The notes under the pieces were generated by a model. The model searched no databases, was not told the origin of the DNA, and saw only the letters and a program-made list of their open reading frames with translations. A stretch of 8,294 bases of DNA from Sulfurimonas sp. (GTDB lineage: Bacteria > Campylobacterota > Campylobacteria > Campylobacterales > Sulfurimonadaceae). Made by a program: the position numbers and the translations under genes. This document shows, piece by piece, positions 1 to 5,085 of this stretch; position 1 is the stretch's first letter; the number at the start of each line of letters is the position of its first letter. The stretch lies in the NCBI GenBank assembly GCA_003978475.1, contig QNZR01000183.1:1-8294 (forward strand), given 5' to 3'.

Positions 1-71
1 TTCTGATTTTTTTCATCAGATGATGACAACTCTGTCTGTAAAAATATTATTTAATATAAAATTCTTTTCTT
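1..71. other. Non-coding edge region with small inverted repeat
   Basis: This A/T-rich stretch lies downstream of the msrB stop codon. It holds an inverted repeat at 13-26 (TCATCA-GA-TGATGA) next to a run of seven T at 7-13. On the minus strand, the direction of msrB transcription, the hairpin is followed by A residues rather than T, so it does not fit an intrinsic terminator for msrB. It could be an operator, or could serve a transcript arriving from the unseen left side. No gene is visible here. Confidence 0.3.
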
Positions 72-491
72 TTAGGGTTTGCTCTTGGACGGTATAAAGT
101 CCATAGCAATGGAGTTGACACAGTGACGGACATTTTTTGTCGTCAAACGCTCTCCTTTGAAAACATGTCCCAGATGTGCCCCGCAAGTAGCACACACAAT
201 CTCGGTGCGGAAGCCATCAGCGTCTTTAACTCGCTTAATAGCACCTTCAATTTCATCATCAAAACTGGGCCAGCCGCAATGCGAATCAAATTTATCTTCA
301 GAGCGGTACAGATGCGCACCGCACCGTTTACATGTAAATATGCCCTTCCCTTTAAAATGGTTAAACTTGCCGCTAAAAGGTCGTTCGGTGCCTTTATGGA
401 CAATCACTGCCTCTTCTTCCAGGCTTAGTGTCTGGTACACTGCGGCGTTGAGCGACATGACAGCAAGAAAGACAACAGCGTATCGTCTCAC
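72..491 (-). CDS. msrB: Exported peptide-methionine (R)-S-oxide reductase MsrB
   Basis: MsrB reduces the R-epimer of methionine sulfoxide in oxidised proteins. The 139-residue product shows a full MsrB fold signature: GTERPFSG near residue 34, two zinc-binding CxxC pairs (C54/C57 and C100/C103), the HCGWPSF block at 71-77, and the catalytic block RHCVNS with the nucleophilic cysteine at C124. C72 is a possible resolving cysteine. The first ~17 residues (MRRY followed by a hydrophobic run ending NAA) look like a Sec signal peptide, so the enzyme probably works in the periplasm. The start is GTG at 489-491, chosen because it keeps the signal peptide; an internal ATG at residue 12 would destroy it. 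The start overlaps the stop of the upstream FMN-binding gene as GTGA, so translation is probably coupled. A periplasmic MsrB needs an electron donor: no MsrP or CcdA-like protein is in view, but a periplasmic thioredoxin-like protein is encoded divergently at 1166. Confidence 0.95.
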   Translation of the reverse strand: MRRYAVVFLAVMSLNAAVYQTLSLEEEAVIVHKGTERPFSGKFNHFKGKGIFTCKRCGAHLYRSEDKFDSHCGWPSFDDEIEGAIKRVKDADGFRTEIVCATCGAHLGHVFKGERLTTKNVRHCVNSIAMDFIPSKSKP

Positions 492-1036
492 GGTGTTTCT
501 TCCTGCTCTAGTGCATGGTGATCGGGCGGTACTCGGTGTTGCTGCTTGTAGGCTTCGAGCTTATTGTTCGCATCCATCTTGAGCATCCACTCTTTTAAAG
601 CGGGTCGTTCTGCCTGATACGACATCAACGGCACCGCTTCACCGCAACTCGACTCAACCGCATCAATATGAAATAGAAAAAAATCCCGCACTAATGATGC
701 CTTTTCATGAAACTGCTCAACATACTTTGGAAAATCGGCATGTTCATTACCAATGAGCTCTGCCGTGCAAAAAAGCCGTAAAATCTTTGCTTTTCCCTCA
801 AATGCATTAAAGACCAACGTAAATTTTCCCTCATTCTTCGCATCTCGGTAGGTTCGGTTACCACTGCCGACATAATCCATAAAAAGCAAGGTACTGCTGT
901 CCACTACCCGAATACTGTCATATCCTTTAGGAGAAAGATTGACCTCGGCACAACTCACACTGGCCACGTAGAAAAGTTTTTGCTCCTGAATAAAAGCAAT
1001 ATCTCCCGCTTTTAAGGCTTTATACTGTTTTCCCAT
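488..1036 (-). CDS. Pyridoxamine 5'-phosphate oxidase family (FMN-binding split barrel) protein
   Basis: The roughly 182-residue cytoplasmic protein resembles the PNPOx-like split-barrel family, whose members bind FMN, F420 or heme. The visible hallmarks are an N-terminal helix followed by a strand with FYVASVS, then NLSPKGYDSIRV, then LLFMDYVGSGNRTYRD and a strand FTLVFNAFEGKAKILRLFCTA. That is the usual order of the beta-barrel core and its flavin-contacting loop. The C-terminal ~60 residues are helical and charged. It is too short and divergent to be called PdxH, and the substrate is unknown. ATG at 1034-1036 is preferred because AGGGGG (1042-1047) lies five bases upstream; a GTG at 1040-1042 would add two residues but overlaps that ribosome site. 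The gene is first in a two-gene unit with msrB, and the pairing suggests an oxidative-stress or flavin-linked role (inference). Confidence 0.85.
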   Translation of the reverse strand: MGKQYKALKAGDIAFIQEQKLFYVASVSCAEVNLSPKGYDSIRVVDSSTLLFMDYVGSGNRTYRDAKNEGKFTLVFNAFEGKAKILRLFCTAELIGNEHADFPKYVEQFHEKASLVRDFFLFHIDAVESSCGEAVPLMSYQAERPALKEWMLKMDANNKLEAYKQQHRVPPDHHALEQEETP

Positions 1037-1041
1037 AAGCA

Positions 1042-1047
1042 CCCCCT
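1042..1047 (-). promoter_or_regulatory. Shine-Dalgarno deciding the start of the split-barrel gene
   Basis: AGGGGG on the minus strand, with a five-base spacer (TGCTT) before ATG at 1036. It overlaps the alternative GTG start at 1042, which argues against that codon. Confidence 0.6.
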
Positions 1048-1057
1048 GGTGTTATGA

Positions 1058-1063
1058 AGTATA
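1058..1063 (-). promoter_or_regulatory. Candidate -10 box for the split-barrel/msrB unit
   Basis: TATACT on the minus strand, preceded by TG-like sequence and an A/T-rich upstream stretch. It would place transcription start near 1051, giving a leader of about 15 bases that just contains the ribosome site. No clear -35 box is visible, as is common for housekeeping promoters in Campylobacterota. Assigned by eye only. Confidence 0.4.
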
Positions 1064-1121
1064 CAATAAAATATCATATCATGGTTTAACCCATCTTCAT
1101 CCGGGCTTCATTTTTGTGTTG

Positions 1122-1127
1122 TAAAAT
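1122..1127 (+). promoter_or_regulatory. Candidate -10 box for the thioredoxin/DUF4266/DUF3570/apbE operon
   Basis: TAAAAT preceded by a T-rich tract (1109-1120). It would start transcription near 1134, with a leader of about 32 bases and a Shine-Dalgarno GAAAGGA at 1154-1160, five bases before ATG 1166. The remaining divergent intergenic sequence (1064-1121) shows no convincing operator, although the short A/T-rich TGATATGATA-like text near 1070-1082 could be one. Assigned by eye only. Confidence 0.4.
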
Positions 1128-1165
1128 ACCTTTTTACACCTCAGTCATTACACGAAAGGATACGT

Positions 1166-1630
1166 ATGCATATGCGCCTGTTTCTACCCTTACTGCTTTT
1201 AAGCAGTGCCCTCTTTGCCTACACTGTGAACGACACGCTCTCTGAGCCAATACAAAAGAAGCTGCAGCTTGATCCTCAGAAAATTACCATTGTAGATTTT
1301 TTTGCCTCCTGGTGCGACTCCTGCAAAAAAGAGATTCCCCATATTTCTGCGATCAATAAAACTTTGGATACAGGAAAGTATGAAATTCTCGGTATTGATG
1401 TTGACAAAAAACTTCAAGACGGCATCGCTTTTCAAGAAGCGCTTAAAGCCAAAGGAGATCTCAATTTTCGTGTCATCAATGACCCTGAAAATACCATTGT
1501 CAAAGCCTTTAACCCTATAGGAATGCCGGCACTGTATTACATCAAAGATCACAAAGTTCTCAAAGTACTTTACGGTGCCATAGATAATATTGACAACGTG
1601 ATACTCCGTGATCTTAAAGCATTGGAATAA
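1166..1630 (+). CDS. Periplasmic thioredoxin/TlpA-like thiol-disulfide protein
   Basis: The 154-residue protein begins with a hydrophobic signal peptide (residues ~4-18, likely cleavage after LFA18). A compact thioredoxin fold follows: the strand ITIVDFFASWC, the active site W49-C50-D-S-C53 followed by KKEIP, the strand EILGIDVD, and the cis-proline at G119-M120-P121-A. It therefore should exchange thiols and disulfides in the periplasm. CDSC with downstream KKE(I/L)P is closest to the TlpA/ResA group, whose members usually keep specific cysteines reduced. It is the first gene of the operon and ends two bases before the DUF4266 start at 1633. The natural candidate partner is the paired cysteines at the C-terminus of that lipoprotein (inference). 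The start at 1166 is supported by GAAAGGA five bases upstream; an ATG two codons later is possible. An alternative role as electron donor to the divergent periplasmic MsrB cannot be excluded. Confidence 0.93.
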   Translation: MHMRLFLPLLLLSSALFAYTVNDTLSEPIQKKLQLDPQKITIVDFFASWCDSCKKEIPHISAINKTLDTGKYEILGIDVDKKLQDGIAFQEALKAKGDLNFRVINDPENTIVKAFNPIGMPALYYIKDHKVLKVLYGAIDNIDNVILRDLKALE

Positions 1631-1632
1631 GC

Positions 1633-1854
1633 ATGAAGTTTACAGCAATGATTGTAGCAGCAACACTGCTCATAAGCGGTTGCAGTGGTATTACCGATGT
1701 CAAACCGTGGGAGAAAGAACGTCTCTCACGAGATACCATGAAAAATACAGCAGGTAATACCTTAATGAGTAAATTTGATGCTCATGTCTATTTCTCAAAA
1801 GAGGCAACAAAAGGCGGTGGCGGTGTTGCCGGTGGAGGCTGCGGATGCAACTAG
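1633..1854 (+). CDS. DUF4266-family small lipoprotein with C-terminal CGCN tail
   Basis: This 73-residue protein starts with a short lipoprotein signal (hydrophobic 5-14, lipobox I-S-G-C17 with Ser at +2), giving a mature chain of 57 residues. The mature part contains VKPWEK (23-28), a charged middle, DAHVYFSKEA (49-58), and a striking tail of Gly-rich sequence ending C70-G-C72-N73. The VKPWE, HVYFSKEA and GGGGxxGGGCGCN signature is that of DUF4266, a domain of unknown function. From general knowledge, such genes commonly sit beside DUF3570, thioredoxin-like and ApbE genes, exactly the arrangement here. Ser at +2 is compatible with outer-membrane sorting of the lipoprotein. The two tail cysteines could form a disulfide handled by the upstream thioredoxin-like protein, bind a metal, or be modified; none of this is shown by the sequence. 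The last 10 bases overlap the start of the next gene. The start has only a weak GGA at 1624-1626 upstream, so coupling to the preceding gene is likely. Confidence 0.9.
   Translation: MKFTAMIVAATLLISGCSGITDVKPWEKERLSRDTMKNTAGNTLMSKFDAHVYFSKEATKGGGGVAGGGCGCN
1834..1838 (+). promoter_or_regulatory. Ribosome binding site embedded in the DUF4266 glycine tail
   Basis: GGAGG, six bases before ATG 1845. It is formed by the glycine codons of the conserved tail of the upstream protein, so the same bases encode the tail and initiate the DUF3570 gene. This points to translational coupling. Confidence 0.6.
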
Positions 1855-3047
1855 GCACGAAACTCTCACTGTTTACATGTAGTTTATTGGCCTTTGGCAC
1901 GGCTCAGGCAGAAGATTATGTAAATGTGCAGTATGTTCACTATGATGAAGATAGCGGGCGTACTACCGTCATGTCACCGGCGCTGGAAATCAGTAAAGAT
2001 TTTGGTACCGACTATACCCTCAAAGCCTCCTTTGTCGCTGACAGCATTAGTGGAGCAAGCCCCACATGGTATGATGGTTCCAGTGGAGCTTCAGCATTTT
2101 CCCGCGGTACGACTGCCGTAGAAAATGTCACCTATGGCAATATTGAGTATGACGACACACGAACTGCCGGTGCCATTGCACTCACCACCCGTTTTGCTTC
2201 GCGCGATGAACTGAGTGTGGGGTACAGTCGCTCTTATGAGAGTGACTATGAATCCAATGAACTCTCTGCAGAGTACCTTTACAATCTTGACAGCAGCCGT
2301 AACCGTACCCTCTCATTTGGACTCTCCTACCAACTCAATCGTGTCCTGGCTCAAGATTACACGTCCAATAAGGACCGCTTACGTGATGATGATGACGACG
2401 ATGATAACGATAACGATGATTATGATACAAGCAGTGGCGCGAGTAAGGCACTCGATGTCAATGTCATCACCGCCGAAATAGGTTTTACCCAGATTATGAA
2501 TGCGCACTCTCTGGCAAAAATCTCTGTGTTTTTCATTAATGAAGACGGTTATTTAAGCAATCCATATATGAATGTCGTACGGTATTACAACCAAAACGGC
2601 AGCGGAACCGCCGATATTGTCTCAGACAGCAAGCCCGACACCCGAACCGCTTACGGTCTGACACTACAATATATTGGTGCACTCAGCGATGCCCTTAGCC
2701 TCAATACCTCGTACCGTTTCTACAACGACGACTGGGGCATTGCCTCACATACCCTCAATACCGAACTCTACTATGAGTACGGTGATGATTGGATATTTGG
2801 CGCAGGACTACGCTACTACATACAGAGTGAAGCCGATTTTTACAATGAACGACAGGACTATTTTACCGATGAAACGTATGCCAGCAGTGACCGACGTATG
2901 AGTGATTTTGACGCACTCGCTTACAAACTCAGTGCCCGCTACCGGGTAAATGATGACTGGAGCGTCAACACCGGGGTATCGTACTATGAGCAAAGTAAAC
3001 ATTTTGATGCCCTGTACTATACTGTAGGTCTGAAATATAACTTTTAG
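1845..3047 (+). CDS. DUF3570-family outer-membrane beta-barrel with three ApbE-type flavinylation motifs
   Basis: The 400-residue protein has a Sec signal peptide (cleavage probably after A20-Q-A22), dense alternating aromatic/polar strands, short Asp/Gly/Asn turns and a C-terminal Phe (YNF), as expected for an outer-membrane barrel. Hand topology gives about 16 strands, near 24-35, 43-53, 57-66, 106-118, 121-133, 138-148, 153-170, 201-218, 221-235, 266-280, 283-297, 301-312, 314-330, 355-369, 371-386 and 389-400. The family match to DUF3570 rests on the SISGASP segment, barrel character, length and gene context. It contains three copies of D-x-x-S-G-A-S: D66-S72, D77-S83 and D194-S200. This matches the pattern D-x-x-(S/T)-G-A-(S/T) that ApbE enzymes flavinylate with FMN on the hydroxyl residue before Gly-Ala. 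The third copy directly follows an acidic run (181-194). The ATG overlaps the DUF4266 gene by 10 bases in another frame, and apbE starts seven bases after the stop. Predicted role: flavin-bearing or flavin-related outer-membrane protein (inference). Confidence 0.88.
   Translation: MQLGTKLSLFTCSLLAFGTAQAEDYVNVQYVHYDEDSGRTTVMSPALEISKDFGTDYTLKASFVADSISGASPTWYDGSSGASAFSRGTTAVENVTYGNIEYDDTRTAGAIALTTRFASRDELSVGYSRSYESDYESNELSAEYLYNLDSSRNRTLSFGLSYQLNRVLAQDYTSNKDRLRDDDDDDDNDNDDYDTSSGASKALDVNVITAEIGFTQIMNAHSLAKISVFFINEDGYLSNPYMNVVRYYNQNGSGTADIVSDSKPDTRTAYGLTLQYIGALSDALSLNTSYRFYNDDWGIASHTLNTELYYEYGDDWIFGAGLRYYIQSEADFYNERQDYFTDETYASSDRRMSDFDALAYKLSARYRVNDDWSVNTGVSYYEQSKHFDALYYTVGLKYNF
2040..2093 (+). 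other. Paired flavinylation motifs DSISGAS and DGSSGAS in one loop
   Basis: Residues 66-72 (bases 2040-2060) and 77-83 (bases 2073-2093) of the DUF3570 protein each fit D-x-x-S-G-A-S, with only four residues between them. They lie in the ~40-residue loop between predicted strands 3 and 4. The acceptor hydroxyls by analogy with NqrC/RnfG-type sites would be S69 and S80. Confidence 0.65.
2385..2426 (+). repeat. GAT/GAC/AAC codon run encoding an acidic stretch
   Basis: Near-tandem GAY and AAC triplets encode D181 to D194 (seven Asp, then N-D-N-D-D-Y-D). The spacing D-x-D-x-D resembles calcium-binding acidic loops of the thrombospondin-3 kind, though too short to assign. Triplet repeats of this sort can change length by slippage without breaking the frame. 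The run sits in the loop between predicted strands 7 and 8, immediately before the third flavinylation motif. Confidence 0.6.
2424..2444 (+). other. Third flavinylation motif DTSSGAS
   Basis: Residues 194-200 of the DUF3570 protein fit D-x-x-S-G-A-S; the predicted FMN acceptor is S197. Its Asp is also the last residue of the acidic run. Confidence 0.6.
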
Positions 3048-3054
3048 GTAAGCA

Positions 3055-3879
3055 ATGCGGCAATTCATCTACACATTTGAGACAATGAGCACACCCTGTG
3101 AGCTTATTGTCTTTGAGAATTCCAAAAGCAAAGCAGACTCTGTGGCGCAAGCTATTGTTCAAGAGAGTAAACGATTAGAGAAAAAATACAGCTATTACGA
3201 TTCTGCTTCCCTGCTCCATAAAATAAACAGTCGCGAAGTAAACCGGCTTGATTCCGAAACAAAACGTATTTTGCAACGTGCCAAGCAGTACTACAATGTT
3301 ACTAATGGCATTTTTGACATTACAGTCGCCACCATCAAAGATCTCTACACAACACTGAAACATCAAACAGAACTTGAAACAAAGAAAGCAAAACTACTCC
3401 CATTTGTTGGGTGTGAGCATTTCGTTATTAAAAAAGAGAAAATTATTTTTGACAATCCTTACACCAAAATAGATTTAGGCGGTTTTGTAAAAGAGTACGC
3501 AGTTGATCGTGCTGTCACTATTGTCAAAAAAAACAAAATTACAGCAGCACTGATGAATTTTGGCGGGGATATTTATGCCCATGGTAAAAAACCCGATGGC
3601 ACAACGTTTAAAGTCGGCATTAAAGATCCTAAAAATAGAGCCAATCATGCAGAGTTTGTTAAACTTGAAAATGAGGCACTGACCACTTCGGCATCGTATG
3701 AGCGCAATTATACGATTGAAAATAATACTTACTCGCATATTATTTCAAAAAATGAGAGTGCTCAAACACCCCACTCTGTTACCGTCATTTCATCGAACTG
3801 TGTCGAAAGCGGTGTGTATTCAACCGCACTGATGATTGATCCGACTCTGCCAACTTCCCATCGGGTTCTGATGCTCTGA
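3055..3879 (+). CDS. apbE: ApbE-family FAD:protein FMN transferase, no signal peptide
   Basis: ApbE enzymes hydrolyse FAD and attach FMN covalently to Ser/Thr of target proteins. The family blocks are present in order: FETMSTPCEL (8-17), D140-L-G-G-F-V-K-E-Y-A-V-D (FAD-binding loop), MNFGGDIYAHG (167-177), LTTSASYERNY (209-219), YSHII (226-230), and SVTVIS (around 241) leading to YSTALMI. Two things are unusual. The Asp of the usual A-D-A-x-S-T metal motif is Gly here (G253 in E250-S-G-V-Y-S-T). The protein also starts straight at the fold: it has no signal peptide or lipobox, and an in-frame TAA lies at 3049-3051, so no longer form is possible. At 274 residues it is shorter than typical exported ApbE proteins (about 330). 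AGGT at 3046-3049, overlapping the previous stop, serves as ribosome site. Its position after the triple-motif DUF3570 gene suggests that protein as substrate. The 3' end overlaps the convergent DUF309 gene by 95 bases, and the gene is visibly more A/T-rich than the DUF3570 gene. Confidence 0.92.
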   Translation: MRQFIYTFETMSTPCELIVFENSKSKADSVAQAIVQESKRLEKKYSYYDSASLLHKINSREVNRLDSETKRILQRAKQYYNVTNGIFDITVATIKDLYTTLKHQTELETKKAKLLPFVGCEHFVIKKEKIIFDNPYTKIDLGGFVKEYAVDRAVTIVKKNKITAALMNFGGDIYAHGKKPDGTTFKVGIKDPKNRANHAEFVKLENEALTTSASYERNYTIENNTYSHIISKNESAQTPHSVTVISSNCVESGVYSTALMIDPTLPTSHRVLML

Positions 3880-4189
3880 AAACCTCTTCATATTTAGCAT
3901 CAATATAAGTTGCGCACTCCATGTATTGTTTTACATGTAACGTCTCAACGGCATCGATCAACGGGCGATATTTCAGGTACGTCTGCCAGACACGCCATGC
4001 ACTATGGCGCCCACGACGCTTCAACTCAAACGCCGTCGCCGCATTAATGAAGCCTTTTAAAATATTGCTTTCATCCTTTTTTCCCTCGCTGCGAAGTACT
4101 TTCCAGTCATCTTCTAGAACTTCATGAGCCTGGGCATACTCTCCATTTTGCAGCATCTGCATAAAATCATTAATGGGTTTCAAAATCAT
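3785..4189 (-). CDS. DUF309 domain-containing protein
   Basis: The 134-residue soluble, helical protein matches DUF309: an N-terminal helix with EYAQAHEVLEDDWK (17-30), then ILKGFINAATAFELKRRG (43-60) followed by a helix in which Trp and Tyr repeat (WRVWQTYLKYRPLI). The family has no firmly established function; the AHE motif and helical bundle hint at a ligand- or metal-binding bundle, which is not demonstrated. The C-terminal ~30 residues after YEEVF are hydrophilic, low in pattern and lie antisense to apbE, so they are probably an extended tail rather than part of the fold. ATG 4189 is preceded by AGAGAGGA. It lies 49 bases after the deformylase-like gene on the same strand and is probably co-transcribed with it. 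No terminator is visible between it and the convergent apbE. Confidence 0.82.
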   Translation of the reverse strand: MILKPINDFMQMLQNGEYAQAHEVLEDDWKVLRSEGKKDESNILKGFINAATAFELKRRGRHSAWRVWQTYLKYRPLIDAVETLHVKQYMECATYIDAKYEEVFRASEPDGKLAESDQSSVRLNTHRFRHSSMK

Positions 4190-4238
4190 ATTTCCTCTCT
4201 TGTGTCCTATCGTTCAGGGTCTCGCCATTAGGATATTT

Positions 4239-5054
4239 TTAAGGTTGAACCAGATAATAACTCGCACCAAATAGCAGTGCCGTCATAAGAAAGTACTTTA
4301 GACTCACACTCATAAAGCTGACGACTTGACAACCGGTACATGAAATAACCCGGGAAGCTTCATATTTGGCATAGGCGAAGTATCCTATATTAAGCAATAT
4401 TAAAATAACACTTGCATATACATCAAATGTGTAGAACATGGCTCTGGTGTCTGTTTCAAACTCAAACAGTGGTGTAAAAAGCGTTAAAAACTCCAATACT
4501 AACAGTTTGGTCATCATGCTTTTAAAGTACTCGCGCCCTGATACCGGACCATCTGAGTCAAACGTACCGACAATGCCCGAATGCGCCAACTCTTTTTCTA
4601 AACCTTTGCGTGCATCAGCACTCATTTTCGTCACAAAACTGCCACCGAAAACATAATCGAATTTTCGCTGAATCCGTAACGACAAAGCACCCTCCGCCTG
4701 AAGCGACTGCTGAACACCGTGACGATCCTGATAAATTAACGAAATACGCTCGTACCGTTCAATGGTGCGCTCTACGTCTCCGAGATAGAGGGTACGCTCC
4801 AACGAGGCGACACTGCCCTGCTTTTTAATAATACGCGGATTAATAAACTCCAAAAAATTTCCTGCATCATCCTTGACTACCACAACGGAAAGTGGATATG
4901 CCACCTGAATGGCAGCCAATCCATCGGCATTATGTGCCTCAACGGTATCTTTCATATCGTCAATGAGCATCACCAGAGCATCATCAAAATACCGTACATC
5001 GGCAGATACCAAATCAATACGGCTATCGGGGTACACTACTAAATCTTTCACCAT
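4239..5054 (-). CDS. Degenerate peptide-deformylase-like protein with C-terminal membrane domain
   Basis: Numbered from ATG 5054, residues ~1-150 align by eye with peptide deformylase (PDF): motif I G45-L-A-A-I-Q-V; the strand LEFINPRII (68-76, as in xxxxNPxI of PDF); a motif II region E87-R-T89-L in place of E-G-C-L-S; and a motif III region Q129-R-K-F-D-Y134 in place of Q-H-E-x-D-H. The metal ligands Cys, His and His thus read Thr, Arg and Tyr, and the catalytic Glu reads Lys, so deformylase activity is very unlikely. Residues ~180-271 add about three hydrophobic segments (near 183-198, 212-228, 249-268), with a C239-T-G-C242 pair before the last one. True PDFs are soluble and about 170 residues, so this is a membrane-anchored derivative. 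The function is unknown; a binding or regulatory role is possible. TTG at 5060 would add two residues, but GAAGTGAG at 5061-5068 is better spaced for ATG 5054. Confidence 0.72.
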   Translation of the reverse strand: MVKDLVVYPDSRIDLVSADVRYFDDALVMLIDDMKDTVEAHNADGLAAIQVAYPLSVVVVKDDAGNFLEFINPRIIKKQGSVASLERTLYLGDVERTIERYERISLIYQDRHGVQQSLQAEGALSLRIQRKFDYVFGGSFVTKMSADARKGLEKELAHSGIVGTFDSDGPVSGREYFKSMMTKLLVLEFLTLFTPLFEFETDTRAMFYTFDVYASVILILLNIGYFAYAKYEASRVISCTGCQVVSFMSVSLKYFLMTALLFGASYYLVQP

Positions 5055-5085
5055 TATCAACTCACTTCATCAAAGCATTATGGTA

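Noticed and set aside
2..26. Hairpin with T-run near the left edge as a terminator for msrB
   Set aside because: On the msrB strand the hairpin is followed by A, not T, and its stem is only six A/T-rich pairs.
157..582. Plus-strand open frame of 141 codons across msrB
   Set aside because: It is antisense to the clear MsrB signature, lacks recognisable motifs and has a composition typical of an antisense shadow frame.
2215..2481. Met/Thr-rich plus-strand frame inside the DUF3570 gene
   Set aside because: It is an out-of-frame reading of GAT-rich codons as ATG; no ribosome site or family features.
4190..4238. TCCTA...TAGGA inverted repeat between the DUF309 and deformylase-like genes
   Set aside because: Arms of five bases with a loop of about 20 bases and no T-tract; the short gap looks like ordinary intra-operon spacing.
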